From: Candidatus Peregrinibacteria bacterium CG_4_9_14_0_2_um_filter_41_14
Lineage (GTDB): Bacteria; Patescibacteriota; Gracilibacteria; UBA1369; UM-FILTER-41-14
DNA length: 64,000 bases
Assembly: GCA_002788755.1 (NCBI GenBank)
Contig: PFRW01000063.1
Location: forward strand, 1-64,000
Reading direction: 5' to 3'
Part shown: piece by piece, positions 53,520 to 63,791 of the stretch
Layout of the letters: the number at the start of each line of letters is the position of its first letter
Numbering within the stretch: position 1 is the first letter of the stretch
Translations under genes and position numbers: made by a program
The notes under the pieces: generated by a model
Database searches by the model: none
What the model was told of the DNA's origin: nothing
Seen by the model: only the letters and a program-made list of their open reading frames with translations

Positions 53520-55117
53520 ACCAACTGTGCTAACAATTCCTTTGTTGGCTTATTAAATACACCAGCATTGTCATCAGTAAATGTCTGAATCAAACTAAAA
53601 TCAACTTGAAACTGCATTAATGCATCTTCAGTAACATCACCAAAATACTCGGTTGTATACACACCAGGGAAATAGCCCTTTTTCTTAAGGAACTCTTGCA
53701 GTTCTTTAACATCCTTACCACGCATACCCTTCTTTAAGTCTCGAGTTTGAGACACTAGTTGAGGTGCAACTTTAACTTTATTTAAACGATAATCTGCAAG
53801 TGCAGATGCCGTTTTCGCAGTCACAACACCAGCTTCTGCATCTGCCTCAGAACTAACAATACGCAATTTTTGCTGTAATTTAAAAACTGCATGAGTAGTT
53901 AAAGGACCAAAATAACCAGTTGGCTCAACTCTAAGATAATGTAAGTCTTTTAATAAATTTTGTAATTCGACTACATCGTCACCAGAGTCTCCCTCTTTTA
54001 GACTAATTAATTCATCAGGTTCACTTACGATCTCAACACTTTGCACCGTAAACCCTTTACCTACATCTAATTCATTCATCAGTTGACCTAAACGCGCTTG
54101 CGTCTTTGGCCCAAAATATCCAGCAGCTTGATCACTATTATCAGCAATCACAGCTTCTTTTAACTGAAAACTCAAAACCGCTTCAACTGTCAAACGATCA
54201 TAAATACCATTAATATCAACATCGTACCCGAGCAAATTTAGTGCTTCCTGCAATTTTTTAACTTCGTCACCAGTTGCACCAAATCCAAAACTACGACTTG
54301 GCACTTTTTCCCAATACCGCTCACGTCCAGCTGCTAACAACAATTCCATACGGCCAATAGTTGTTGCCCCAAAAGATCCGGGGACCTCAACGCTAGGATT
54401 CTCAATTAAACCTTGAGATTGCTGAAACTTTAGTACGGCTTCTTTAGTCGATTCACCGTATTTACCATCTATCGTGTTCTTAAAATACCCCATATCTTTC
54501 AAAAACTGTTGTAATCGCTCTACACTTTCATTTTCAGAACCAAGACTTAAGCTATTTTTAAATTTAAATGGATCTGGAGAAGCATTAGCTTTAACCACAC
54601 TACCTTGCGCAAAAGTAACAGAATTACTTAACCCAGGATCCAAACCGTAAACTGTAACTAAACAAGAACGTCTTCCAAACTGTAAGGCGCGAACCAACGC
54701 TTCCTCACCAAAACCAAACCAAATATCTAATCGATTCCCTTGAATTGCACCACCACGATCTGCAACCGTGGACATTCCCAAACCGGGAATAAACATTTTA
54801 GTTCCAAAAGGATACACAGAAGGCGCAGCCACCATACCGGGAAACACCGCCATACCACTCGCACCATGTACTCCATTTCCATTTAAACGAATATCCCCCG
54901 CATATGTACCCGTAGCGTACCTGCCTTGACCCGGCAATGGTGAATAATAAGCAGAACAAATAGAAGCTTTCTCATAAGCCTGCCCTGTTGGCTCCGCCAA
55001 CTCTAGCGAATCTACTGGCTCAATAGTTTGAGCTAATGCTGTGCCTGTACTAATAATTGATAATAATAATCCAATCGCTACTATCGTCCATTTTTTTGAA
55101 GCAAATAAAACTCGCAT
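53516..55117 (-). CDS. Secreted 3D-domain protein with four peptidoglycan-binding repeats
   Basis: The signal peptide covers about residues 1-29. A 3D (double-psi barrel) domain follows at about 55-160: CSAYYSPLPGQGRYATGTYA, YPFGTKMFIPGLGMSTVADR and GNRLDIWFG, with the Asp-Arg-Gly typical of the fold. Four peptidoglycan-binding-1 repeats come next (about 190-255, 270-345, 370-440 and 460-530), each with the form V..LQ..L..LGY.....G.....T..AV..FQ. The three-Asp motif suggests lytic transglycosylase-like or scaffold activity. The cell wall is the clear location. It is transcribed from an extended -10 promoter. Confidence 0.88.
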   Translation of the reverse strand: MRVLFASKKWTIVAIGLLLSIISTGTALAQTIEPVDSLELAEPTGQAYEKASICSAYYSPLPGQGRYATGTYAGDIRLNGNGVHGASGMAVFPGMVAAPSVYPFGTKMFIPGLGMSTVADRGGAIQGNRLDIWFGFGEEALVRALQFGRRSCLVTVYGLDPGLSNSVTFAQGSVVKANASPDPFKFKNSLSLGSENESVERLQQFLKDMGYFKNTIDGKYGESTKEAVLKFQQSQGLIENPSVEVPGSFGATTIGRMELLLAAGRERYWEKVPSRSFGFGATGDEVKKLQEALNLLGYDVDINGIYDRLTVEAVLSFQLKEAVIADNSDQAAGYFGPKTQARLGQLMNELDVGKGFTVQSVEIVSEPDELISLKEGDSGDDVVELQNLLKDLHYLRVEPTGYFGPLTTHAVFKLQQKLRIVSSEADAEAGVVTAKTASALADYRLNKVKVAPQLVSQTRDLKKGMRGKDVKELQEFLKKKGYFPGVYTTEYFGDVTEDALMQFQVDFSLIQTFTDDNAGVFNKPTKELLAQLV

Positions 55118-55147
55118 ACAAACAATTAAACAATATCAAATCCTTTT

Positions 55148-55156
55148 ACTATACCA
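55148..55156 (-). promoter_or_regulatory. Extended -10 promoter of the 3D-domain gene
   Basis: Minus strand TGG then TATAGT (55148-55153), 30 bases before the ATG at 55117. A second candidate (TTGTTT, 16 bases, TATAAT) lies further upstream in the same 145-base gap. No other feature is seen there. Confidence 0.5.
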
Positions 55157-55262
55157 TAATCCCAAGCACCGTGGATAAATTAGGTATTGCCAAAAAGAAG
55201 ACTTATTACATAAATAAGCTTCGGAAATTATACACAAAACTAATTTTTAAACAAGTAAGAGA

Positions 55263-57722
55263 CTAAATCTCCGCACCAATTCTTCGTATAATTTCTCGAG
55301 TTACAAACTCTGCATCACGACCATACTTTAAACGAGACAACTGTCTAAACGCCTCAGCAACATCAGGATCACCTTTTTCGGCATAAGGATTTAAAGGGAT
55401 AACACTAAAAGGACGACTTGGTTGCGTATCGATACTTAACTTCATTACTGCTTTAAATTTATCAATGTTAATCAGATCTTGCTCTGTAAACACAGGTGAC
55501 ATTTCTCGCGCCATATACTCTGCATCTTGCGCACCAATTTTATAACACATCATAGAACCAACGTTACCAAAGACGGCATTTTTAATTTTTTCGTCATTCT
55601 TTTCGCCAACTAACTGATTAATATACTGATGCGCCAAATTAAGACTCAAACGGTACTTACGAGCTTCAGACAAAATCGATTCAATACTGTCTGTAATATA
55701 ATTTTGAAACTCATCGATATATAAAAAGAAATCACGACGATCTTCTTTGGCAATTTTCTGCCGTCTCAAAGCCGCCATTTGCAGCTTAGAAACAATAATC
55801 AAACCGAGTAACTTAGAATTTAGCTCACCAGTCTCACCTTTCGATAAATTCATCAACAAAATTTTTCCTTCCTGCATCACATTCGTAAAATCAAACGAAG
55901 ATTTTTGCTGACCAATAATGTTACGCATCATTGTATTAGTAACGAAAGCACCAAATTTAGCTGCAAAGTAGGGGATCATTTCCTGCTTTTCTCGCGCTCC
56001 GGTATTGGCCATCTGATTCACCCAAAACGATTTCACAATTGGATTTTTTACTTTTTCAACTTTTATTCTCTGAAATTCATCGTCTGTAAATAAACGAACA
56101 ATATCAGTTATGGCTCCACCATCGGGGTCGTCCATTAATGTTAAACAACCATTACGGAAATAATCTTGAATACGTGGACCAAACACTTCTTCGTTAAACA
56201 ATTTAATCATAATATTCATCGCATCAGAAGCCACTAAATCCTTTTCAGCTTCTGAATCAGCTTCCAACAAATTTAACCCCATAGGCCGCTCCAAATCAGC
56301 AGGATTAAAGTAAATGACATCATCTGCACGTTCGCGGGGGATAAAAGGCATAATGTCATCAATTAAGGACCCGTGGGGATCAATAACACATAAACCGGCA
56401 CCATTACGCAAGTCTTGCCGAATCATACTTTGAAAAATTGAAGACTTACCGGTACCGGTTTGCCCAATCACATAAAAATGGCGAAACCGATCCTCATTTT
56501 TCATACGCACTTCTGTTTTCTCACCACGATAAATATTATGACCAAGCAAAATACCTTCTTGCGGCAAATTAGCTGGTGGTGGTGCCACCTTGTAATTTTG
56601 CCAAGCAATATTTGGCGTTTGATTATAACGAATATTCGGTAAATGAAACAATGACGTTAACTCTGTAGAAGACAAAATCATTTTTGGCATTCGTAGTCTA
56701 TTAAACAAAGTTCGATTAAATTTACGCAAAACAAAATCATAAACCAAACTCTTTAAATTTGTATACTTAACAACAGTAAAACCATTACCACTTGCATAAG
56801 AAAACTGTGTAAACGCACCAACAATCGAATCAATTGCACCCTCGGTATCTCGCTTTGTTGGACCTGCAGTGACAACTCTTATGACAGTTTCAAATCCTAC
56901 TTTGGTACTTTTTTCTTCCATCGCTTTAATTTCTTCCTCAGCAAGTTGAGTCATTCTACCTGCAGGTGAATCAGTACCTTCAAAAGCATCCGGCCCTTTA
57001 ACTACAGCATTAAATAATGTCACAATCCATTTGAGAGGATTAAGCCATTGCACCCAGCTACCGCCTTCTTTTTGATTAATTTTTTCTTGAGCCAAATCTC
57101 GACCTTTCTTTTGCCAATCATTAGTCATTGGCTTAATCATAATTTGCAACGCTGCCCCCTCATCATCACCAATTTTAGAAAAAGCATTAGTTAAATTATT
57201 AAGCGGATCCGCATTTAAATATTCGTAAGTTCGCAAAGGCATAACAAACTCTTGACCCAAATTTAAATACCGACCCGACACCTTACAATTAGCCGAAAAA
57301 ATATTATAGTCCGGCACTTCTTCCACGTACGAATCCGGATAATAACTTGTTACAAGTTTTTCAATATAATCGGCAAGCTCTGGCGGTGTCACAATGTAAA
57401 AATAGATTTGCCCCTCTAATACAACATATTCTAAAGACAAAAAATACTGTCCTTTAACCTTAGCAATCCATTTACTAGAGTAAAGACCATAAAGTGCCTC
57501 ATAAAACTGTGTCATTACGCCAAGCGATTGCTTAAAATCCTTAGCTTGATCATTTTGCTTTTCCAAATCTTCCTTGGACTCCTTTTTAGGAATCGCAACT
57601 CGCAAAAAAGTCATACGATAGCTACGCCTCAAATTAGTGTAATAACGCACAGCCAGTTTTAAACCGACCCCTATAACCAATAATAGAGCGATCGAAGCCA
57701 AAACTAGCAAAACAATTTCCAT
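55263..57722 (-). CDS. VirD4/TraG-like membrane ATPase (type IV secretion coupling protein family)
   Basis: Residues 1-25 form a membrane anchor (IVLLVLASIALLLVIGVGLK). Residues 40-400 are a mixed alpha/beta region without a known motif. The motor then starts with Walker A FYVIGQTGTGKSSIFQS (about 415-431) followed by GAGLCVIDPHGSLIDDIM. The FFLYIDEFQNYITDSIESIL stretch (Walker B, about 665) and SEARKYRLSLNLAHQYINQL match the TraG-D/VirD4 ATPase fold. At 819 residues it is larger than VirD4 (about 650). No relaxase or other T4SS gene is nearby, so a role in DNA or protein transfer is inference. Confidence 0.78.
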   Translation of the reverse strand: MEIVLLVLASIALLLVIGVGLKLAVRYYTNLRRSYRMTFLRVAIPKKESKEDLEKQNDQAKDFKQSLGVMTQFYEALYGLYSSKWIAKVKGQYFLSLEYVVLEGQIYFYIVTPPELADYIEKLVTSYYPDSYVEEVPDYNIFSANCKVSGRYLNLGQEFVMPLRTYEYLNADPLNNLTNAFSKIGDDEGAALQIMIKPMTNDWQKKGRDLAQEKINQKEGGSWVQWLNPLKWIVTLFNAVVKGPDAFEGTDSPAGRMTQLAEEEIKAMEEKSTKVGFETVIRVVTAGPTKRDTEGAIDSIVGAFTQFSYASGNGFTVVKYTNLKSLVYDFVLRKFNRTLFNRLRMPKMILSSTELTSLFHLPNIRYNQTPNIAWQNYKVAPPPANLPQEGILLGHNIYRGEKTEVRMKNEDRFRHFYVIGQTGTGKSSIFQSMIRQDLRNGAGLCVIDPHGSLIDDIMPFIPRERADDVIYFNPADLERPMGLNLLEADSEAEKDLVASDAMNIMIKLFNEEVFGPRIQDYFRNGCLTLMDDPDGGAITDIVRLFTDDEFQRIKVEKVKNPIVKSFWVNQMANTGAREKQEMIPYFAAKFGAFVTNTMMRNIIGQQKSSFDFTNVMQEGKILLMNLSKGETGELNSKLLGLIIVSKLQMAALRRQKIAKEDRRDFFLYIDEFQNYITDSIESILSEARKYRLSLNLAHQYINQLVGEKNDEKIKNAVFGNVGSMMCYKIGAQDAEYMAREMSPVFTEQDLINIDKFKAVMKLSIDTQPSRPFSVIPLNPYAEKGDPDVAEAFRQLSRLKYGRDAEFVTREIIRRIGAEI

Positions 57723-57748
57723 AAAAGTCCGAAGTTACTTCCATATAA

Positions 57749-59521
57749 TTATACTTTATTTTCCACAGTTTTAATATGCATTTCTTCGACTTGAGCTTTT
57801 GGTAATTCTGAAGGCGCTCCCAACATTAAATCTTTTGCCCGAGAATCCTTAGGGAAAGCAATAACCTCACGAATATTAGGCTCATCACAAAATAACATCA
57901 CCAAACGGTCTAATCCCCACGCAATCCCACCATGTGGCGGCGCACCAAATTTAAAAGCATTTAACATATGACCAAAACGTTTTTGCGCATCTTCATCAGA
58001 AATTCCTAAAGTTTTAAAAATCTTTGCCTGTAAATGTTGATTATGAATTCTAATTGAACCGCCACCAACTTCATTACCATTTAACACAAAATCATATGCA
58101 CGGGCTTTGACTTTAGCAGGATCTTCGTCCAGCAAAGCAACATCGCTTAATTGCGGACTAGTAAAAGGATGATGCGCAGCCTGAAAGCCAAACACCTCAT
58201 CTTCCTCAAACATAGGGAAATCGGTTACCCAGCAAAAAGCGTAAACATTGTCTTCAATCATATCCAACTTTTTAGCAACGGCCAACCTTACTTGCCCCAA
58301 AGCTGTACACGCTACTTCGTACTTATCAGCACCAAAAAAGACAATATCTCCGTCTGCCATTTTCACTTTATCTAACAAAGCTTTTTGTTCTACCTCTGTA
58401 AAAAATTTCCAAATTGGGGAGCGATACTCATCGCCCTCTTTAATTACATAAGCTAGACCTTTAGCATGATAAATCTTGGCAATCTCTGTAAATTCATCAA
58501 TATCCTTACGACTAAATTTGGATCCACCCGGTACACGCAACGCTTTAATTGCCATACCTTCTGTTGTTGAGGCTGTTTTAAATACATTAAACTCTGTTTC
58601 CGTAAAAATATCGGTCACATCTTCCAACATTAATTCAAAACGTAAATCCGGTTTATCCGAACCATAGTTATTCATAGCTTCGTCCCAAGTTAAACGGGGG
58701 AATGGCTCATGTTGAATTTTTACATCCGGCCTAAACATTTTCACTAAATGCAACATTAACCGCTCGTTGACATCCATTACATCTTCCTCATCTACAAAAG
58801 ACATCTCCATGTCTAACTGCGTAAATTCCGGTTGACGATCACCACGTTGGTCTTCGTCTCTAAAACAACGAGCAATTTGGAAATAACGATCAAAACCGGA
58901 TACCATCAACAATTGTTTAAGCTGCTGTGGTGACTGCGGTAGAACATAAAACTTACCGGCATAAATACGAGAAGGCACCATGTATTCACGACTTCCTTCC
59001 GGTGTTCCTTTCACTAAAATCGGTGTTTCAATCTCTAAAAACTGATCTTTATCCATAAAATTACGGATCTCTTTAATCACCTCATAACGAACTCGAATAT
59101 TTTTTTGCATCCGCTCACGTCGCAAATCCATGTATCTATACTGCAAGCGAGTCTCTTCTCCTACTTCTTTTTCTACATCGATTTCAAATGGCGGTGTTTC
59201 CGACTCACTCAAAATTTCCAAATCAACAACGGCAACCTCAATTGTTCCACTTAAAAGGTCCTTATTAATCATCCCTTCCGGTCGCATTCGTACATTTCCT
59301 TTAATCTTAATCACATATTCACTTCGTACCGATTCCGCAACTTTATGTGCCGCTGGCGTATCACTTGGGTCAATTACAATCTGGGTCACACCATAACGAT
59401 CACGCAAATCAATAAAAATTAGCCCGCCATGATCCCGACGCCGATTAACCCAGCCCGACAGCATAACTTCCTGACCATCATTAGCTTTTGAAAGCTCACC
59501 ACACGTATGAGTTCTTAACAT
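57749..59521 (-). CDS. aspS: Aspartyl-tRNA synthetase
   Basis: Class II synthetase. The OB-fold anticodon-binding domain (1-105) starts LRTHTCGELSKANDGQEVML and has GWVNRRRDHGGLIFIDLRDR. The catalytic domain shows motif 1 (near 130-160), motif 2 FRDEDQRGDRQPEFTQLDME (about 220-239) and motif 3 GIAWGLDRLVMLF near 530. The bacterial GAD insertion lies at about 285-420. At 590 residues it is a standard bacterial AspRS. It may charge tRNA-Asn too, which needs GatCAB elsewhere (inference). It lies 26 bases upstream of the VirD4-like gene. Confidence 0.97.
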   Translation of the reverse strand: MLRTHTCGELSKANDGQEVMLSGWVNRRRDHGGLIFIDLRDRYGVTQIVIDPSDTPAAHKVAESVRSEYVIKIKGNVRMRPEGMINKDLLSGTIEVAVVDLEILSESETPPFEIDVEKEVGEETRLQYRYMDLRRERMQKNIRVRYEVIKEIRNFMDKDQFLEIETPILVKGTPEGSREYMVPSRIYAGKFYVLPQSPQQLKQLLMVSGFDRYFQIARCFRDEDQRGDRQPEFTQLDMEMSFVDEEDVMDVNERLMLHLVKMFRPDVKIQHEPFPRLTWDEAMNNYGSDKPDLRFELMLEDVTDIFTETEFNVFKTASTTEGMAIKALRVPGGSKFSRKDIDEFTEIAKIYHAKGLAYVIKEGDEYRSPIWKFFTEVEQKALLDKVKMADGDIVFFGADKYEVACTALGQVRLAVAKKLDMIEDNVYAFCWVTDFPMFEEDEVFGFQAAHHPFTSPQLSDVALLDEDPAKVKARAYDFVLNGNEVGGGSIRIHNQHLQAKIFKTLGISDEDAQKRFGHMLNAFKFGAPPHGGIAWGLDRLVMLFCDEPNIREVIAFPKDSRAKDLMLGAPSELPKAQVEEMHIKTVENKV

Positions 59522-59663
59522 ATTTTTTACAATTAAACCTTTATATAACCTTAATTAAAAGCCGTAATCTAAGCAAGTTGAAATATTGTTAAAGTTCTAG
59601 CTCGATTTCACTCCTTTACAAAAACAAAAAGGCATGCCAAAATTGAGTACTTAATTTATAAAT

Positions 59664-60062
59664 ATGACTGAAATAATTACTAATATAGAAGACATTGCAG
59701 AAGGTGTATTAAGTGCCACAATTATTCGAATAGATGGAAAAGACCATTACGAAGTAGTTGTAAATGAAATGAAATTTACATCAGATTGCGCCGACCACAC
59801 ACTCGACACAAATGGCTACATTATGACAGGAACCAGATATTGGGTAATTGAAGGAAAAAAAGTAAAAGCACCAGAAAAAACATTAGAACAATCTGAACCA
59901 TCAGGCATCACATTTATATGTTATGAAACTAGAAAGGAAGTCGCAGAAACACTACCACCAATTCCAGAACTCGGCCCAACACCAACGCTTGTTAAATGGA
60001 CTGAAGAGATAAGCAGGATTGACGAATTAGATCCACTCTTCAATCCTTATCTACCCCGCTAA
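59664..60062 (+). CDS. Hypothetical protein (132 aa)
   Basis: I recognise no family. The 132-residue protein starts MTEIITNIEDIAEGVLSATI, has an alternating strand pattern in the first half (YEVVVNEMKFTSDCADHTLD, TRYWVIEGKKVKAPE) and is acidic overall, with Pro-rich ends (PPIPELGPTPTL). It has no signal peptide or membrane helix. The coding quality looks real: codon use matches neighbours and the frame fills a 400-base gap. It ends sharing CTAA with the convergent dnaE stop. It is divergent from aspS. Confidence 0.6.
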   Translation: MTEIITNIEDIAEGVLSATIIRIDGKDHYEVVVNEMKFTSDCADHTLDTNGYIMTGTRYWVIEGKKVKAPEKTLEQSEPSGITFICYETRKEVAETLPPIPELGPTPTLVKWTEEISRIDELDPLFNPYLPR

Positions 60063-63000
60063 CCCAAGCACCCCTCAAGCGCCGCCTTTAACTCCGGCGT
60101 TAGTGCAACCCCACCTTTAAGACGCATCTTTTGTATATTGTTTTCGGCATCTTGCAACTGTAATTCCACCGGCGTTTCACCGGGGTTATCTTTTATCAGT
60201 TTTTTAAGTGAATTTAATCGGCTCGGGTCTGTTAAATGGGGAATATATAGTTGAAACAGGGGATCAGTTCCATCCATAAGCCCTGGCGCACTATCACCAA
60301 AAACCAATATTTCATTAGGATCATACAAACCCTCATCCTCCGCACGCTGCTTTAGCTGAGCTAAGGAAACCGCTTTTGCCTCGCGCATCACTAATTGTTT
60401 TTCGCGACGTTCTTCCAACTTACCGGTAATAAACACCAACTTATCTTCCACTAATACATTAATCATTTGCGTATAAACACGAGGAAAGGCAATAGCCTCA
60501 ATTACACCGGAAGGGTCCTCAATTTTTATAATCATCATGGCATCACCACGCTTGGTAATAATTTTTTTACATTCTGTTACTAAACCGCCCACCGTTACAT
60601 CTTCGCCATTTTTCTTTGGGCCCAAATCACAAATTAAGTTTGCCTTATGCCTAAAATAAGCCCCCAAACCTTTAAGCGGATGGCTTGACACATACAAACC
60701 TAAATACTGTTTTTCCCACTTTAACAACTGAAAATCGGTCGGCTTTGTGACCTCCGGCAAATTTAAGCTGGCACCTTTTGGCTTAGAACCATCATCATCA
60801 ACCATCATTCCAAAAATATCCAACTGCCCCTCACTGGTCTGATCCTGTTCCGCTTTGGCAAAAGAGCTAATTACTTCATACCCTTCCGCCATTTGTAAGC
60901 GATCTCCAAACTCATCCAAAGACCCGGAATAAGCTAAGGCCTCCAAAGTTTTCTTATTTAATAATTTACGTGGCACCCGCTTCGAAAAATCTTCCAAACC
61001 CTTATATGGTCCCGCCTTATCTCTAGCGGTAATAATTTCCTGCACACTTGCCTCACCAACCCCCTTTATTGCCGCTAAACCAAACCGAATCACACCATCC
61101 TCTACAACCGTAAAATTAACATTAGACTCATTAACATTAGGCGGCAAAACTTTTACTCCCATCACATCACACTCCATTAAATCAATCACTACTCGGTCAG
61201 TATTACCTTGATCGGAAGTTAACAAAGCCGCCATAAATTCTGTAGGATAATGCGCTTTTAAGTATGCTGTCTGATACGAAATCATCGCATAACAAGCCGC
61301 ATGCGATTTATTAAAACCATAACCGGCAAAAGGCTCAATCACATCGATAAAGATTTGTTTTGCAAAAGCTTCCTCTTGCCCTTGCTTCATAGCACTATCT
61401 ACAAATTTTTGTCTTTGTTCCGCTAATAATTGTGGATCTTTTTTACCAACCGCTTTACGCAAAATATCTGCTTCGCCCAAGCTAAACCCGGCAAATACTT
61501 TGGCAATCTCTAACAACTGCTCCTGATACACACAAACTCCATAAGTCTCCTTTAAAATCCCTTCAAAAGAAGGATGCATATACTTAACAGTCTCCGACTT
61601 ATGCTTACCCCGAATATAATCCGGAATGTAATCCATTGGACCAGGCCTATACAATGCGTTCATGGCAATAATATCCTCTAACTGTGTAGGCTTAAGTTCT
61701 TTTAAATAACGCTTCATCCCTCCAGATTCCAGCTGAAACACTCCAGTTGTCTTCCCCTCTGACAAAAGCGTAAATGCTTTTTCGTCATCCATTGGGATCT
61801 TTGTTAAATCGATATCAACATCATGACGTTCTTTAATAATAACTAACGCATTTTCCAAAATCGTTAAATTACGCAATCCCAAAAAGTCCATTTTAAGCAA
61901 ACCAATTTCTTCTAGCGGCTTCATCGAATACTGCGTCACCATTGTACCATCCTTACCCGACGCAAACTGCAGCGGCGTATAAGTAGTTAACTCCTTTTCT
62001 GCAATAATTACAGCACACGCATGGGTACCCGCATGCCGAATTGTCCCTTCTAATTTCATTGCATTATCCAACAAAGCTTTGGCTCGTTTATTTGTTTCAT
62101 ATTCCAACTTTAACTCGGGGAAATTAACCACAGACTCCTGCAACGGCGCATGTTTTCCTAATACCGGCTGCGGCATCTTCTTCGCAATTAAATCAACTTC
62201 ACTATACGGATAGCCCATTGCACGGCCAACATCTCTAACCGCTGACTTTGCGGCCATTGTTCCAAATGTAACCACCTGCGCTACATTTAATTCACCATAT
62301 TTTTGTTTTACATACTGAATAATCTCATCCCGTCGATGATCAGCAAAATCAATATCGATATCGGGCATAGAGATGCGCTCGGGGTTTAAGAAACGCTCAA
62401 ACAGCAAACCATATTGCAAGGGGTCAAGCGCTGTAATACCCAATGTATAAGCAATAATTGAACCAGCGGCTGAACCACGTCCAGGTCCAACAACAATACC
62501 ATTTTGACGTGCATAATTAATAAAATCCCAAACAATCAAAAAGTAATCATCAAAACCCATTTGTGAAATAATTTTCAACTCATATTCCAAACGCTCATAG
62601 GCACCTTTTTTTTGCTTTTCTGTATAACGTTGCTCTAAACCCTTTATACACAACTCGCGCAAATATTCCGCAGCCGGCATTTTATTGGGAGTAGGGAAGT
62701 GAGGTAACAAATTTAATCCTAAAGGAATTTCCAAATTACATTTTTCGGCAATTGCCAATGTATTTTTTATAGCATCCGGACGGTCCGCAAAAGCTCTCAA
62801 CATATCATCCGGTGTGCGGATTGCATGATTCGACGTATATATCATGCGATCATCATCATAAATTGTTTTACCGGTTTGAATCGATACTAAAATGTCATGA
62901 GCATCGCGATCTTCAGGCTTTGTATAATGACAATCGTTTGTAGCAACAACATTAAGGCCGGCATTTGCTGCCAAATCAAAAATATTCCGGTTTAAAATAC

Positions 63001-63544
63001 CTTGATCAGTAATTTTAGGATGATCCTGAACCTCTAAATAAAAATCTTCTCGACCAAAAATATCCAAATAAATACCAAGCTTTTTTTGGGCCAATTCCAA
63101 ATCATTATTTAACAACGCTCGTGGAATTTCTCCTATCAAACAACCGCTTGTGGCAATCAAACCTTCACTATATTTGGCCAGTAATGCATGATCAATACGA
63201 GGCTTATAATAAAATCCATCTAAATGTGCTTGCGTTACCAACTGCATTAAATTTTGATAACCAATCTGATTTTTAGCTAACAATAACAAATGATTCGACT
63301 TCTTTTGCGTAGCATCTTTTTTAAATCGATCTTCACAAATATACATTTCGCACCCAATAATTGGCTTAACACCATGTTTTTTACCAGCCTTATAAAATTC
63401 GACCGAACCATACATTACCCCATGGTCTGTTAATGCAATAGCGGGCGACCCTTGCTCCTTAGCACTCAAGATCATCTCCTCCGGACGCGATAATCCGTCC
63501 AACAAACTATAATGACTATGATTATGAAGATGAACAAAACTCAT
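60059..63544 (-). CDS. dnaE: DNA polymerase III alpha subunit (DnaE type)
   Basis: Main replicative polymerase. The PHP domain starts at the ATG at 63544 (MSFVHLHNHSHYSLLDGLSR); the longer open frame upstream is not homologous, so that ATG is the start. The catalytic centre reads GRGSAAGSIIAYTLGIT and PDIDIDFADHRRDE, with the two Asp of the palm. The thumb and fingers have MNALYRPGPMDYIPDYI, VYQEQLLEIAKVFAGFSLGE and GYGFNKSHAACYAMISYQTA. An HhH segment (FGLAAIKGVGEASVQEIITA) and an OB fold (about 985-1065) follow. At 1161 residues it is full size without an intein. Proofreading is not fused, so it relies on PHP or a separate subunit. Confidence 0.97.
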   Translation of the reverse strand: MSFVHLHNHSHYSLLDGLSRPEEMILSAKEQGSPAIALTDHGVMYGSVEFYKAGKKHGVKPIIGCEMYICEDRFKKDATQKKSNHLLLLAKNQIGYQNLMQLVTQAHLDGFYYKPRIDHALLAKYSEGLIATSGCLIGEIPRALLNNDLELAQKKLGIYLDIFGREDFYLEVQDHPKITDQGILNRNIFDLAANAGLNVVATNDCHYTKPEDRDAHDILVSIQTGKTIYDDDRMIYTSNHAIRTPDDMLRAFADRPDAIKNTLAIAEKCNLEIPLGLNLLPHFPTPNKMPAAEYLRELCIKGLEQRYTEKQKKGAYERLEYELKIISQMGFDDYFLIVWDFINYARQNGIVVGPGRGSAAGSIIAYTLGITALDPLQYGLLFERFLNPERISMPDIDIDFADHRRDEIIQYVKQKYGELNVAQVVTFGTMAAKSAVRDVGRAMGYPYSEVDLIAKKMPQPVLGKHAPLQESVVNFPELKLEYETNKRAKALLDNAMKLEGTIRHAGTHACAVIIAEKELTTYTPLQFASGKDGTMVTQYSMKPLEEIGLLKMDFLGLRNLTILENALVIIKERHDVDIDLTKIPMDDEKAFTLLSEGKTTGVFQLESGGMKRYLKELKPTQLEDIIAMNALYRPGPMDYIPDYIRGKHKSETVKYMHPSFEGILKETYGVCVYQEQLLEIAKVFAGFSLGEADILRKAVGKKDPQLLAEQRQKFVDSAMKQGQEEAFAKQIFIDVIEPFAGYGFNKSHAACYAMISYQTAYLKAHYPTEFMAALLTSDQGNTDRVVIDLMECDVMGVKVLPPNVNESNVNFTVVEDGVIRFGLAAIKGVGEASVQEIITARDKAGPYKGLEDFSKRVPRKLLNKKTLEALAYSGSLDEFGDRLQMAEGYEVISSFAKAEQDQTSEGQLDIFGMMVDDDGSKPKGASLNLPEVTKPTDFQLLKWEKQYLGLYVSSHPLKGLGAYFRHKANLICDLGPKKNGEDVTVGGLVTECKKIITKRGDAMMIIKIEDPSGVIEAIAFPRVYTQMINVLVEDKLVFITGKLEERREKQLVMREAKAVSLAQLKQRAEDEGLYDPNEILVFGDSAPGLMDGTDPLFQLYIPHLTDPSRLNSLKKLIKDNPGETPVELQLQDAENNIQKMRLKGGVALTPELKAALEGCLG

Positions 63545-63573
63545 ATAAATATTCAAAATTAATTTCAAACCGG

Positions 63574-63602
63574 ATTTTATCATACATAAAAGAATGTAGC
63601 AA
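63574..63602 (-). promoter_or_regulatory. Promoter of dnaE
   Basis: Minus strand TTGCTA (63597-63602), 17-base spacer, TAAAAT (63574-63579), 29 bases ahead of the ATG at 63544. Confidence 0.5.
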
Positions 63603-63617
63603 AATAGCAAAATCCTC

Positions 63618-63646
63618 TTGAATGCCAAAGCTTATCCTGCTATAAA
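63618..63646 (+). promoter_or_regulatory. Promoter of tRNA-Leu
   Basis: TTGAAT (63618-63623), 17-base spacer, TATAAA (63641-63646), so transcription should start about 8 bases before the tRNA. Confidence 0.6.
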
Positions 63647-63660
63647 CTGAAATACAAAAT

Positions 63661-63745
63661 GCCGAGGTGGCGAAATTGGTAGACGCGCTGGTCTTAGGAA
63701 CCAGTGGGGCAACCCTTGAGAGTTCGAGTCTCTCCCCCGGCACCA
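63661..63745 (+). tRNA. tRNA-Leu (anticodon TAG)
   Basis: An 85-base class II tRNA with the long variable arm. The acceptor is GCCGAGG/CCCCGGC with one A-C mismatch at pair 5, the D-arm contains GGTAGAC, and the anticodon stem CTGGT/ACCAG encloses the loop CTTAGGA (anticodon TAG). The variable arm is TGGGGCAACCCTTGA, the T-arm contains GTTCGAGTC, and CCA is encoded. Confidence 0.96.
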
Positions 63746-63791
63746 TATTTATAATGCTTAAAAAGTATAAGTTTTTTAACAAACAATAGTA

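Noticed and set aside
55170..55178. Single DnaA-box-like TTATCCACG on the minus strand
   Set aside because: One copy only in a small gap with promoters; no cluster or AT-rich unwinding element, so not an origin.
55057..55266. Plus-strand frame of 69 codons upstream of the VirD4-like gene
   Set aside because: It overlaps the start of the 3D-domain gene and its promoters; the translation is low-complexity.
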